From assembly GCA_963969495.1 (NCBI GenBank), contig OZ018317.1, positions 28,166,503 through 28,230,502 on the forward strand: a stretch of DNA of 64,000 bases, read 5' to 3'. The first letter of the stretch is position 1. Each line of letters opens with the position of its first letter. Positions 36,550 through 49,070 of the stretch are shown in pieces. The DNA is from Ceratothoa steindachneri. Its lineage: Eukaryota > Arthropoda > Malacostraca > Isopoda > Cymothoidae. The notes below the pieces were generated by a model. That model was not told where the DNA came from. It made no database searches and saw nothing but the letters and a program-made list of their open reading frames with translations. The position numbers and the translations under genes are program-made.

Positions 36550-37400
36550 CTGGACTCACAACAATTTCCCCGTTCACTAACGGTCTTCAAACAACTTCGG
36601 CCCAAACCCTCAAAAGTACCTACGTATATATGTACATATAGAGAGAGTCTGGCCATTCCACGACATGGGGTCTCCTGAATCTTCTCCACTATCTTGACTG
36701 TCATAGCCTTTATTTGCTCCTTGTGTGAGGATGTAAGTGTCTACTTCTTCTTTATTGTGTATGGGTAGGCTTTTACATCCATTGCTACCACTCTCCGGCA
36801 AGTCTCACGGGATATACCAAGGGACTGACTTCGCTTGCGCACAGAGAGTTTTAGACTCTGCTGAACTGAATCTCTCACGCTCTCGACCAGCTCAGCTGTA
36901 CGTTTCTTGAGGCGTCATGGATGGCTTGGACGGTTGTTACTGGCTGCATTGAGGTTCTCCACTGTCCCATAGTTCTCAAAGTGGTCACCCAGACCTGAAT
37001 TCTGCACTTGCAGGGGGCCTTTTCACATTCGAACTAATACACGAAAGTGTCCTGCACTTTCTTAAACGAGCCTTCTTGTAGTAATGTTTGATGCAGTATA
37101 TTCTTTGTTGGAGCTCCCTTTGTGATCTAGTTGTATTTACAAGCGTTGCTTCTGTCATATCCTGCAAAGTAAGGGTGATTAGTGAATGAATGAAGGATAT
37201 ATCACAAAAAGTGTGTGCAGGCCCGTTTTGGGAGGGTTACCATGTACATAGATAACGAATACTTGATTGGTAGCTTCCGCAAATTCCGGAGTCAGCTGCT
37301 TCCATAGTCGGGCGATAATCAGCGCGGGTGTTTGACGCTATGCCCGCCAGGCGGCGATCCCAGTCATTGTTATGACTAAGTCTGGGTTAGACGCTGCCGC
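36550..37400 (-). pseudogene. mariner-like transposase pseudogene D (HTH part)
   Basis: Antisense N-terminal DNA-binding region: TRSQRELQQRIYCIKHYYK, a frame change to EGSFKKVQDTFVY and CEKAPCKCRIQVW, then GTVENLNAASNNRPSHP, then KKRTAELVESVRDSVQQSLK with LSVRKRSQSLGISRETCRRV (second HTH) and DVKAYPYTI. The order matches the paired HTH domains of mariner transposases. The catalytic domain is missing. Several frameshifts. Confidence 0.75.
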
Positions 37401-37739
37401 CATCTTGGAAAATTTTGAAATCATAAGTTAATTGTATTTATTTGCCGTTGTAGGCATGTTAACTTTAGTACTTTTAGGTAGTGAAGATGTGGACTCCTAC
37501 TATTTAAGTGAATAAGTTATAATGTGTGTTAAATAAGGGGAGAGACGCTACCGCTCACGGTAATTGCACTTAAATACTTCCGGTTTTAGGCCTATTAGCG
37601 TGAGTACTTATAACAAAACATTGTGTTTAAGTATCCAGGAGTGGGTTAAAATTAAAATACCCTGTGAAATATTAATGAACAATCATAATATATGGTGTGA
37701 CACAAGCCTATAAATTATGTGATATATTTTTACTATACG

Positions 37740-38335
37740 CTATCTATGGTAGGGTTGCACCGATAATATCGGCAAGTTATCGGTATCGCCCATATCGGCC
37801 ACTTTGCGAATATATGGGTATCGGTCATATCTTGCAGATATATTATAAGCTTGCTTATCGTCTAATCCTATAAGTATTCCAATATGAGCCTATACAGCAC
37901 ATACTTCTCTAATGGTGTCTCAGTAACATTACTTTGTTTTTCTTTTCACTTCTACGAATATTGTATTAATACTACAAAGTTAAACTTCAAGGCAATGATA
38001 ACACCAGGTGAAAGGAGGGCCAAGTTCCTGGCGGCCTACTCTTCAGAAGAAGTGTTCGTGAGTGTCTACAAGGAAATAAGGAGCAATGACTTAGGCATGT
38101 CTCTGCTGGACTGTGAAAAGGGTTGCAGCCTGGTCAACACCGTTGTCCCTGTCATCGCCAGGTCTCTCTTCTATTCATGGCAAAAAATATGGTGTCAAAA
38201 GCTAACAGTGATGCCCATGCAAAAGTAAAAGGAAGAGGCATAAAAAGAGGTAATCCGGATGCACCAGAGAAAGCTACCAGGAACAAAAGTGACTACAAGA
38301 AGAAGAAACTTTCTAGTGATAAAAAGTCCTAAGTC
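37740..38335 (+). other. Unidentified repeat end and ORF pair
   Basis: Positions 37750-37845 contain a dense ATATCGG/CCGATA palindromic block (GGGTTGCACCGATAATATCG), a style of terminus seen in some hAT elements. Frames at 37884-38228 and 38123-38332 overlap by about 100 bp. The first has RRAKFLAAYSSEEVFVSVYK, the second ends in a Lys-rich tail (KSDYKKKKLSSDKKS). If joined by one frameshift they would make a roughly 150-residue protein, but I recognise no family. Confidence 0.25.
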
Positions 38336-38942
38336 AATTTAAGTGTGCGTAGCCACTGACATTTGTTATGTATCTTTATTTTGTAGGTTAGATATTAGAA
38401 TCCAGGTTAACCATGAAATAGGTTACTAGTACAGGGTGTCCACACCTTAGATTCTTACTAGCTATTACTTTAGTATACCTATTTCAGAACAATATAGTCC
38501 GTACTCACCCATAGGCTATGAAAAAAATCTATAAACTTAAAAACAATGAAATCAAATGCGGGGGTCTAGCTAAAGGATACCTAATGGAAATATAATTGTT
38601 TGCTAGATTGGTCAGGTGTGGGCCCTGGAAGGATTTCTTCTTTTTTTCTTAATGGATGCTACCCATTTTATTTAATTTATTAGAATATACCTTGAAATAT
38701 GTTTGTAGTTAAGTGTAATATAGGGGAAGGTGGGGTAAGACGGACTACTTAACAAAAGAACGAGTCTAGAAACCACATTTATATAATTTTGTGAGGTTTT
38801 ATGGGTTGTGGTGGTGCTTTGGTGTGCTATGATTACAATACGCACCCTGTTAATGGTTTTTGGAGGAAAAGATTAAAACACGAAATGTTAAAAAAACTAT
38901 TTTAATGCCACCAAAATAAAATACGACGATGTCCATCTTACC

Positions 38943-39680
38943 CCTCTAAATGTTTGCCAAAATCTTCAACCTCAAAACAAAGAAAAATATCTTTACTAGC
39001 ACAAATGACGTAGAAAACCATTTTCCTCATCATCCTGTACCCCTGTAGGTTGCCCATTTTACTCCTGTATGGGTCCTTCATAGCGTTATACCATAACATA
39101 AAGAAACTGATCATTACCTGCATAGTTCACTCACAAAAACCTTCATCATCTTGCATTCCTTCACAGTGCTCATGTGCCCATCTCTTGCAAATGGCACAAC
39201 AAACCAACCCTGCACCTCTCAGAGAATTACCAAATGTGTCATTGCAATACAAACAGACAGTTGAATCTCCCTCACTCTCACTTTTATGACTCCAGGATGG
39301 TCCAGCCTTTGCTTGCTCTGTTGTTTTTTTGTTTTATCATGCTTTTATTAGGTCATCTTTTGGATACTAGAGTTTCTAGTTTCTTCTTTGCTTCTCCCTC
39401 TTTGCTCTTCTTTGCTCGAATGAGTTCTTTTTCATTTTTCTTCTGAATTTCTTACTCTAGCTCTTTCTTATATGGGGATGCTGTCATAATAAGAGCTCGC
39501 CCTGGAGACCTCGGTCTCTTCTTTCTTGTAGATGTGGCCACCTTTGGCAAGGGAATTTTTTCTTGGGGTGAACTACATGGCCTGAACAGGTTCCGAGTCA
39601 CATTTGGTGCTACAGGTTCAGGCACAGCACTTGGGCGTTCTGGTTCATCAGCTACTTCTGTAGACGAATTATAACATAAA
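38943..39680 (-). pseudogene. Tigger-like transposase, C-terminal part with zinc-binding tail
   Basis: Continues the transposase after the insertion. It reads SSTEVADEPERPSAVPEPVA (about 39665-39610), RNLFRPCSSPQEKIPLPKVA (about 39595-39540), TSTRKKRPRSP, a coiled basic stretch KNEKELIRAKKSKEGEAKKK (about 39440-39380), and a C-terminal Cys/His cluster ending KRWAHEHCEGMQDDEGFCE-like sequence (about 39190-39130). This PHD-like C2HC tail is common in this transposase family. Two frameshifts and stops. Confidence 0.75.
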
Positions 39681-41220
39681 CTACACTCCGAGGGTCAAGC
39701 GTAAATATATGTTAAAGTCCCTCGTCGGGGAAAGCGAGAGAAATGTACCAGAAGATGAGGGGCCTGGGAACGTTAGTCGTCTGACTAACAGTCAAATTGC
39801 CAAAATGCTTTGATCTCCTCCGCCGAGTTGGTAGTCGAGTCGAGCTGCAGGACCAAGGTAGCCACAAAAGGCCATTAAGCAGCTCTCAAAAGATCCGATT
39901 ACCTACGAGGTCCGGAGGCCGCGGTTAAAGCGCCCCCAAAAGCGGTGCCAGATCATTAAGAAGCATACCTGGGCTCCGTGGTGGCACCCCTTCCTCCCCC
40001 CTTGCGCTCTCCTCAATGGAATTAACCCCTCCGCCTTAGGTAGGGTGGTCACCAAACTATAAATAAGCCCCGTGAGGAAGGAAAGATGATCATTGGTTAT
40101 TATGTTAGAGACGATAAAGGACTGGATCAATGTGATCAGTCCCTCACCAAGTTTCGAAATCGCCTTCTAAGACTTAGAAGTTCGTCGCTTTTTCTTATCG
40201 GTGCCATACTGATTTATCCTTCGCAGACTTATCAAGAGGTCTGGCTGGATCACAATTCCTGAGTGCCAAATAGGAATTTCGGGAGCAAGACAAAGGAAAA
40301 TCCGCTCACCGTCGTGTGACTCTCAAATTGCAATCTCAGTAATTTTGCTAAAAGAAATATTGATCCTCAAGTAAATCCATTTTATTACTTTCTGGATCAC
40401 CTCGTATACCAAAACTCAGTTTAGCAACCCAACGAAGAAGATGAGTATACTAGAAATACTCAAGAGCTACCAAGAGGAGTACTCCTTGAGCCAGAGAGCA
40501 CAACTCCTCTCTCCGTCTTTTAGACGTATAACCAGATAGATAAAGTTATAAGAAGAATCAGAAGTCATTTTTCACCATCTCCGAGATAAACTCCATCCGC
40601 CAGCTGAAACGCGAAGAATCGTGAAAATTCCAAGATAGCGACATCCACCAACCCTTGTTTCCTTTCAAGGTCATTTAAGTCCGAATGACTATATATATTT
40701 GTTTTGATTAAGTAGGATTTTAATGCTGTACCCAAGCTAACTAAAGAGGAGAAAATATTTAGTGACTCCCGTCATATTTTTAGTAGATTAGAGGAATGTA
40801 AATTGTGGCTAAATGCTGTACTAAAAGGTCTACATAAATTAGCTAACTGGCAATTGGTTCATTTACGTGGAGCCTACTTTGCTTTGATCAGGATTCACAT
40901 CAGGAATAGTCCCTTGTTCAAATCTTGCGAACCATATTAAACTTTTAGAATTTAGTGTAGATATTTTGAGTTAATTGATAAATTTAAAATATATATATTT
41001 TTGGTTAGTTCTTGGTGTTTCACAGGATCCTTACGCGTTAATTGTCTCTTTTCTTAAAAACGGATTGAACGCTGTGGTGCTCACATAATACAGTAATTAA
41101 TAAGTCCACTCAGCCAATAGATGAATTGGTTCCCGTCCTAAGTAGTAATGTCAGATTGACTCGTTAAAAGTCATTACATATATAAATACTTTCCAAAACA
41201 GGTATATTATCGGAGTAATT
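39681..41220. mobile_element. Insertion splitting the Tigger-like transposase
   Basis: About 1.5 kb separates two parts of one transposase reading frame and so entered after the Tigger element. The left two thirds (39680-40680) are GC-richer than their surroundings, and the right third is AT-rich. Short antisense frames (about 75 codons at 39903-40130) carry no known motif. Termini and class were not resolved. Confidence 0.55.
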
Positions 41221-41224
41221 GTTA

Positions 41225-42892
41225 GATATATAATGCTCTGACAAAAAGAGGTACACAACAATACTTCGACAACTTCAATTTAGGTTTATTCTCAGTAGTC
41301 ATGATTGGAGGGGCAACTGAGTCGTCCGGATCTTCCGCTTTCTGTTCACCATTTAATGGAGTAACTTTAGAGTGAGCATGTAAAAAAGTCAGCTTTGCCG
41401 GAAACATGGTTATTCAATGGGTAAATTCTCGTTTTCATAAACCCATTGATCGCTGTGTTTGGAAAAGCAGCCTGTAGATAGCCCTCTCCAAACAATGCAC
41501 TTAGTTTGTAGATGGTCACCTACCTGCCAGGATTATTTCTGAGGAATGTTTCCATAGCCCTCACATAGTAGGCATTTAGTGGTTTCATGAAGGAAACATC
41601 TAGTAGCTGCATTCGGTTACTACAATGTGGTGGCAAAATGACAATCATGACATAATTGTCCCTAACAAGACTTATGACATCAAGATTCTTTATGTGAGTC
41701 ATATGGCCATCCATAATCAATAATACTGGATCGTCCACTAGTGGCTTGATGTGAGCTAGAAAGTGAAGAAACCATTGAGTAAAAATAGAGAGATGCATCC
41801 ACCCAGATGGATGGCATACAAATCCAGTTGCTGGAGAAGCACCATCCTTCAGTTCTTGCTTCATTCGAACTCGTGGAAATTGGAACAAACTGGCCCTCAG
41901 CAGACATGCAGCAAACTGCTTTAGCTAAAACTCCTCTTTCAGCAGAAGTCAGTGTGCCAAACTTGGTTTTTACCCCGCAGACCGAGGATTATTGTACGCT
42001 TTGTGTGCACCGTTGTGACACCTGTCTAATCGACATTAAAAATCTTGTGTAGAGGAAATGAATGCTCTGCTTGCACTGAAGATAAGATGTCAAAAAACTT
42101 GTCAATATTTGTCTGATTGAATCATCTTGCTCAAGCAGCAGAAGTTGGTTCTGGAGTTCGAATTGCAAGTTCTGGGTGACGCCATCGGAAGCTTAGTAAC
42201 CAGTCTTTATCAGCAAGTCCAACCTGGTTAAAAGACAGAAACAGGTGCTGTAAATAGAATAAAGGCAAACTCCCATATGTATCACACTAGGATGTAAGCT
42301 AAGCATGAAATGAAGAAACCTGTTTCGGACCACAAATTTTGTTAAATTTGTGGTCCACGTTATTCCTTTCCGCTGCATGAAATGCAATGTAGCAAACATC
42401 CCTTGTAGTTAGTCCAAAAAAATCGTTCCTCCATCGATAAAATGTGAGTAACCAACTCTGCTTCTTGTGCAACACTGAATACCGTCCTGATAGAGCCAAG
42501 CATCTGGAAAATGAGACAGATGCAATTTGTTTGAAGTTTGAATAAAAAAAATATGACAAAACATAAAATATTGCAGGACAACAAACAGCAAGCATTAAAG
42601 ACAAAGGTTAACAGGAATCAATGTATAAGTCATTCAAAAAGGTTAAACTTTTAGGAAGTGCTTGACAAGATAGTTAACTTTGGCATGTGCTAGACAGTTT
42701 CTTACATTTGTTGAACCAGTTGCTATCTTATTTTTATCTCTCACATGGCGACCGAGAGTAGTCTTAGGCACATTGAATTATGTTAAGGCTTGTTTCAACC
42801 CATTATTTTTTCTCTAACTGTAACTATTGCACTGTCCATAGCTGCCTCATTCCATTCCCCTCTACCACTGACTCTCAAGTAGTTCCGGGGCA
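41225..42892 (-). pseudogene. Tigger-like transposase, N-terminal and DDE part
   Basis: Starts with MPRNYLRVSGRGEWNEAAM (about 42892-42835; compare MPR-Y-R--RG-W), the usual N-terminus of DDE_1-type jerky/Tigger proteins. The HTH is decayed. From 41960 it reads GTLTSAERGVLAKAVCCMSA (with one shift), then FPRVRMKQELKDGASPATGF and FVCHPSGWMHLSIFTQWFLH. The catalytic strand is PVLLIMDGHMTHIKNLDVIS (second Asp at about 41705) followed by VMIVILPPHCSNRMQLLDVS (normally PPH-TH-LQPLDV, third acidic position present). Then come FLRNNPGR, GEGYLQAAFPNTAINGFMKT and RIYPLN. Few stops interrupt the DDE part. Confidence 0.85.
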
Positions 42893-43354
42893 TCTATAAA
42901 GAAAAAGGAAAGAAAATGTTAAGGGTTCGTGAAATATTTAGGGTGAGGGGTAAAACGGAACCCCATTGGTTCCATCTTACCCCCTAAGTAAATATTCAAT
43001 CTCATAAATTTTCAACAGAACATTCATGCTTTGTATAGCAATTTATGGCACATACCTATAATGTAGACACAAATGGGCATATGCAGCATAAATAGTAAGT
43101 CATTATAGCTAATATGTCAATGCAAACAATCCAGTATCTTACCTTATGCAAATAACATCAGCACAATGAAAAATTGTAACTTCCCCTCCTGAGCGAAAGT
43201 GGACTACTGAGCGTGACTTCTGCCTGTAAATACATCACTTAGGGATGACGTGAAGGACATCTAGCAGCCACAGTCTGAACCTTGTCCTTTCTGATTGGGA
43301 TTAGATGGGGGTTCCATCTTACCCCATGGGTTCGTCTTACCCCACCTTCCCCTA

Positions 43355-46300
43355 CCCATTTTCCATTACAGCTTTAACTAGAAATTTTGCCATTTATTAT
43401 TTTTAAGTACCTAGAAAAGACCTGGAAAACCTATGAAACTTTGAAATTTGTAGACACCCTGTAGTATCTAAGAATCACATTTTACACAGCTTTATTAAAT
43501 AAAATTGAATTGAATATAACCAACATCGGTTATAAATATAAGGTTTTTATTTTTTATTTTTCATAAAATAAGTCACAGTTTCGTTTGTCACGCCAAATCT
43601 GTTAGTCAAATAAAAATTTGACTTCGCAGCTCGAAGTATATTGGTCCCAGGGTGCTCCATGCCAAATTTTGGGTAAATATCTTTAAAAATAAAGAAATGA
43701 GAACGATTTTTGTTTTTTCCTGGTTAGCCCGACTATGGAATCGCCCGATTTTAAGCTACCAATCAAATATTCGTTATTTATGCCCTGTATTAATAATAAT
43801 TTCTTTCCCTTCCATTTAATGACGACAATAATAAATTATACGACTACCGCTACCCAAATGTACAAATTCAGAGGGAAGAAACAGGAAATCGCCCCTTAAA
43901 GAAAACTTTCGGAGTATTGCTTTGTATTTAAACGACCCAGAGTTGCAACATAATTTTAGTGATGGTGAACAAGAATTTTTAATAAGTTTTAAAATATTTA
44001 AAATGTCAAATTATTATCATTTTTACTCTTACAATTCTTTGTCATACCATTTCTTCGTTATTTCACTCCTTATATTCGGTATTTGAGTCACTCACTCCTT
44101 TGAACAAGAAGACCAAGTACTACTATAAGAAGATGAAAAGGAAAAGGTTGAAAAATATGATAATAAAGGTAAATATGAAGAAACGATACTAAAGCGGAAA
44201 CAGTTGAAAATGGAGTGAAGTATAAGAAAGCTTGATAAATCAATAGATATTTATATATACGTCTACCACGCAAAGCACGCACCGGAAAGAACAGAATTTC
44301 ATAAATGTGAGGTTATGGAATTTTGATGCAATGCAAAACAACAAGTCGTGAAGCGGCGTCGACAGATTCTTGCGCGAGGTTCTAATGTTCGTTCTTTCTA
44401 AATACTTGGCTCATCTTTACTACCTTACGGCAGAACCTCGCATCCCCGTATACTTTCATTTACAAGTGTAAATCGTTTAATTTTACGTGATAGTTCCAGG
44501 AATCTGTCCACTGTTCCACCCGGCCCAAACACCTGTGATTAAAGAAGCTTCCTCACCATTACATCTATAAAATCAATTATAGAAGCAAGACCAGATAAAA
44601 TCCTTAGATCCGCTTTATGGCTAGTCGTAAGAAAGGTGGGGAAGATAAGGTAAGGAGGTATTTGGCTAACCTTGAGACGAGAAATCACAAGTAGCCTGTT
44701 AATCTATGGTTTGTACTTAGTATTTATTACGTATGCATTAATATGGGAGTTTTAATAATTAAATAGATGCTTGTCAATTTATTTTAAATATGTTACCTGA
44801 CGTGCTTTAAACTACATTAGCTGTTGATTAAATATATGAGATATATGCATTCAATTATGATTTTGTAGTAAGAAAACAGTAGTTCAAGATGTAACCCCGT
44901 GTTTTCTTTAGCCAAAGAATAATAAAAACTTTGTGCTCTAAATTCGCTACTTACTTCTGACAAGGAGGACCTTTTCAGCAAGAAGACTATTTTTGATGAA
45001 GAAACTCAATAAAATAGGTAAAAGAAATGAATATAATGAAAACAATGGCAAGAACTCCAATATATAATTCCGTTATTTTTGGTTACAATTTTTGGTCTAG
45101 CATCGTCATCTTAGGCCAGCCGCCTCCACGAACCGTTCCGATCAGGTGGATTTCGCCCCTCCCAGAGTTCCGCCACCCCTTTTGTCTTTAGGTTGTGTCT
45201 TAGAGGTGTAAATGATGAGCCATTCTGTGAATACGTGTTTAAGTGTGTCTAGTTCCTAAAGGTAGTCGGTTTAGGTTTCAGAGTTGGTCGATGCATGGTC
45301 ATGCTCTGAATACGTGTTGATGTGCGTTTCGCTCCGAAAGGTATAGGTGACAGAGTTGGTCGTCCGATGTTGAATTTGTAGGTGTTGATTTGAGGCGCTT
45401 AGTGTAGGGGGGCCAAAGAGCGACCAAGGTTCAGTAAAGAAGCAGTAACTTTATAACGAGGGAAAATCAGATGGAATACCGCTACCAACACCTCAGTTTT
45501 ATCGTCGACTCCTTCAAATATTTTGCAGGTGAGGGTACGAGTCTTTGTATCTAGGGGCGAGGAAGTCTTAAGCTTCATCTGGTGTTGGGAAACTGCTCTA
45601 GGTGGAGGTCGATGGGTTCTATGGACACTAGTTTCATTGTGTTGTGAAGGTGACTTCCTACCTTACTGCGAACGTATCCCGTATTGGGTCGTAGTTTGTT
45701 TTATTGTAGTGTAAGTCCATGAATCAAAATCTGGTACTATAAGCAAGTTTGGAGTAGATGTACCTCTTGTAGATGTGGATGATGGATTCATTGGAAGGCT
45801 CAAATGAAATGTCAGTTCTTAAACTATATTTGCTAACTCGATCCTATGCTCCCCATAAAATACAAGAAAGGCAATATTTGCGATGAAACTTGAAAATTCC
45901 ATTGTTAACAAAAAGCAGAACAAAAATAATAAAAGTAATGACTAAAACTCAAAATAATTACTCTTTGGAGATTAGTATAAAATACTCATTTTCACAAAAG
46001 GCAACCAGTACAACACCTGTAGCATCCTACATAAATTATTTCTGAGTAACAGATAACGTGACATTGATGAAAGATGTTTCTTCATAGTTTCTTTTTTAGG
46101 CTCATTGGGTAAAATCCTGCAACCCGTTTTAATATCTCAAACCCTTTAGGTCTATTTAATAAAAATAAAAACATAGCAGTTTATAGTAGGGTTGTCCTTA
46201 CCTTTGATTTCACTTCATTTTTGTGCACGACTTATGGTTTTGTAGGTCCTATGTCAGAGTACATAAACTCATGTATTCGTATCTGCTTGGCAAAATTTTG

Positions 46301-46985
46301 AAAGATGGATATTGCCACATTACAGCAAGATTGATGAAATTTTAGTAAATAATTTTGTATTAATTACTATATGTTAGTCATATTGGGTTATATTTTTATG
46401 TTATTATTATCATTCCCACAGGCGTTTGTTTGCGAACCATCATGGTTCCCTAATAGAATACCCTCGAAGTCCAACAGGCAGCAGGAGGCTAAATGAGGGC
46501 CTCCAGGCTACTGCGTTTACCTCACCATTTCTCTCTTGTTTTAGTAAGTCGCAAGTTTACCATTTATCTGAAAAGTTTTCTAAGTTTCTTTTCATCCACC
46601 ATTAAAGGAAAACGGCTAAAAATCTGTCTTTATCTAGTATCCAGTTTTAATTTTTTCAGAAAAGAGTTGGCGCAGATGTGGTAGAGTTTTCGGCTACAAA
46701 CAGCGACTACGACTCAACGTGTATCATTTTGAGCGTTAACTGGTGCGAGTCCATTTCGCGAGGCGAAAAGGCGTAACCCCATCCTGATCAAAGGCTCATA
46801 ATCTCTCAAACGACACCAGAGGCTGCTATTTTCCACAAGTAAACTGTAAAATGTCAAATGATACAGAGGTAGACACAGACGTCATAATCAAAATGAGGGT
46901 TAGACAGGTGTAATTTTCTTACCATATGCAAAGTTTATTAGGTTTCCCTAGTTAATTCCTTGCCTGATTCTCTGGCATATCGGAC
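43355..46985. other. No gene recognised
   Basis: AT-rich unique-looking DNA. The longest open frames (63-64 codons at 44088-44282 minus, 45523-45714 plus and 46493-46684 plus) have no motifs. A G/T-rich part (45130-45720) differs slightly in composition. Confidence 0.5.
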
Positions 46986-47364
46986 AAGGGGTGGAACCAC
47001 ACCTTCTTGGCTTTTTAGGAGAATCGGCGTATGAGTAGACTTTTGACTGAAACCACTGAGTGTGAAATCTGTTTTTCAATATATTAATTAGAAGCAAAGT
47101 TTTGTACATCCCAATTTGGGGAGTTTTGGCAGACCTCCAAAATTAGAAAGACTCGTATCTCAGCTCCTAATTAACCTATAACGTTAAAAAAAGCCATTCA
47201 AAAGAGAATTTTAGCTCTTTAGAGTCAATATTTTACATAAAAACAATCTTTAAAAAATTACCGTCATCTAAACATGGAAATGAAAAAAGATTTTCACTAA
47301 CTTTATAGTTTAAGAAGAGGATTTTTTTGAGTATTTGAATAATAATTTCATCTTAGTTTGGTTA

Positions 47365-47650
47365 TGACATGTTTTTAATCAAAGTTCAGAAATAAATATA
47401 AGGATCAAAATTTTGTGAACCTTTTTAAACCCAAAGAATTACAAATGATAAAGTTCAGAAAATTTATTTTTATATATCTTCTTCTATAACTCTATATTTT
47501 AGCAACGTGATACTTTAAAAAGTGAGAAAATTCAGTTTAAAGTTCCTTTTTAAAATTATTATAATTGACGAAGTTCAGAAAATTTATAAAAGTTAACCAT
47601 AGCTGTTATTTTTTAGATTTTAAATTTTAATCTTAGTAGTGAAGCGCAAG
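47365..47650 (+). repeat. Dispersed AT-rich repeat, copy 2
   Basis: Matches 28-215, with an extra internal segment near 47485-47560. It interrupts the left inverted arm of the surrounding transposon. Confidence 0.7.
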
Positions 47651-48479
47651 CTCACCCGTTGCGGGAAGAAACAAAATACTATCTATTTTGTTTCTTCAAA
47701 TGCATCATTTCTTTTCTATATTTTAGTTGTTCTGTTCAATATACAAGGTTAAATATATTGAACATTTATCACTTTTTAACAAATTGCCTTTAGTCTATTC
47801 GGTACTAAACATGTAGAATCGCTTCCTGTTACGAAATTATGCTGCTCCTTTTGGGTGAGATGAAAATGTGATTGCGATTCCTGCATTCAATTGAGAGCAC
47901 TCACCACACTCAAAATTTTCTTCATCAATACCCAACATGTATCCTCAGTGAACAAAAAGTGGAGTTTGTTATGCGCAAATTCATGCACCAGGTCTGGAAC
48001 ATGAACTTAATTTTATAGTATTAAATTTCATCTGAGATTTCTTTAAAGGACCCTTTTCCATAAAAAAAACATTACCTATCTAGTTTTTGATGATGTACCA
48101 TCCATTTGGTAGGATGGCTGATGGCAAAAAAGAACTTGTAGAAAACGTTTCTTGTCAAATTTAAAAGAACTTTTTCCCAATAAAAATCCAACTCAAAAGA
48201 TCCGTTTGGATTTTCCACATTTGTTAAGGTACGACCAAAGTGGTGCACTCATAATGTTTGTTTGCACAAACAGCAACCAATCCCCAAACTTAGGGTAGCA
48301 AGTATTTCTGACAAGACTGCATATAAGCCTGATGGAAAAGAACGTTTGTGATATGAACAAATGCAAAGTGCATACTAGGCCAATGGAGAGAATTCACAGG
48401 AGAAATTGCAGTAGAAGAGTATTTAAAAACTCCTCCAAAATTATATGCAGGGGATTAATATAGATAGGTAAACACTCAA

Positions 48480-49070
48480 CACCAGTTTTGCTTCAACAGA
48501 TGAGTTTATAGCCTCTCTATCATCCAAAATTCTTTCCCTAAAACGCCATCATTATATTTCCAAGTCACACTTTGTATATTTGAAATATCTTAAAGAAAAC
48601 TTGGACACCATAAGAGTCATTATTCTTGGTAACTCTTCGCAGAATTACTCCTTTGTTTTACAAGGAGCAAACCAACGCTTTCACTGGTCAAGCACTCTAG
48701 CTACTGTAAACCTTTTTATAGTTTATTATAAAAATTAGAACACAAATTGTCTTAACCATAAAAGCCTTTGCTTTATCAGTGGCTCATTGACCCATTTCAG
48801 TAGCTGCAGTTCATGCATTTTATATAACAGTTTGCCTACCATAAATGATATTTTCCCCAAAATACACCAGAGGCTACTATTTATAAGATGGTTGTGCTGC
48901 TCAGTACAAAAAAAAGTACAACGTTATACATCTGTGGTGTCAGATTTTAGACTTTGGAAAAATTGCAAATGGATTTTTTTCAGTACCAACCATGGTAAGG
49001 ATCCCTCTGATATCATTGGAGGGGTGATTAAAAGGGCTGAAATTAAGGAGGGTCTTCAGAAGGTCTAGAA
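48480..49070 (+). pseudogene. Transposase-like relic with S-HGK-P-D-GG-KR motif
   Basis: In frame pieces I read DEFIASLSSKILSLKRHHYI, SQNYSFVLQGANQRFHWSST (about 48645-48700) and LCCSVQKKVQRYTS (normally SDG-AAQYKN--NF, about 48885-48940), followed by WKNCKWIFFSTNHGKDPSDI with IGGVIKRAEIKEGL (about 48955-49060; normally EW-FFATSHGKG--DG-GG--KR). These blocks match a widespread, usually unnamed invertebrate protein family that I know as transposon-associated. I cannot name the superfamily. The changes DG to CC and SHGKG to NHGKD suggest it is dead. Confidence 0.6.

Larger units (their letters stand above)
38723..43352 (-). mobile_element. Tigger/pogo-like DNA transposon with complete TIRs
   Basis: Perfect 20-bp terminal inverted repeats, GGGGAAGGTGGGGTAAGACG at 38723-38742 and its reverse complement at 43333-43352, are flanked on both sides by TA, the expected target-site duplication for this superfamily. 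The element is about 4.6 kb. Extra copies of TCTTACCCC or its complement lie at about 38934, 42944, 42975 and 43314 and probably act as subterminal transposase-binding sites. The transposase runs on the minus strand and is broken by frameshifts and an insertion, so the copy is non-autonomous. Confidence 0.93.
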
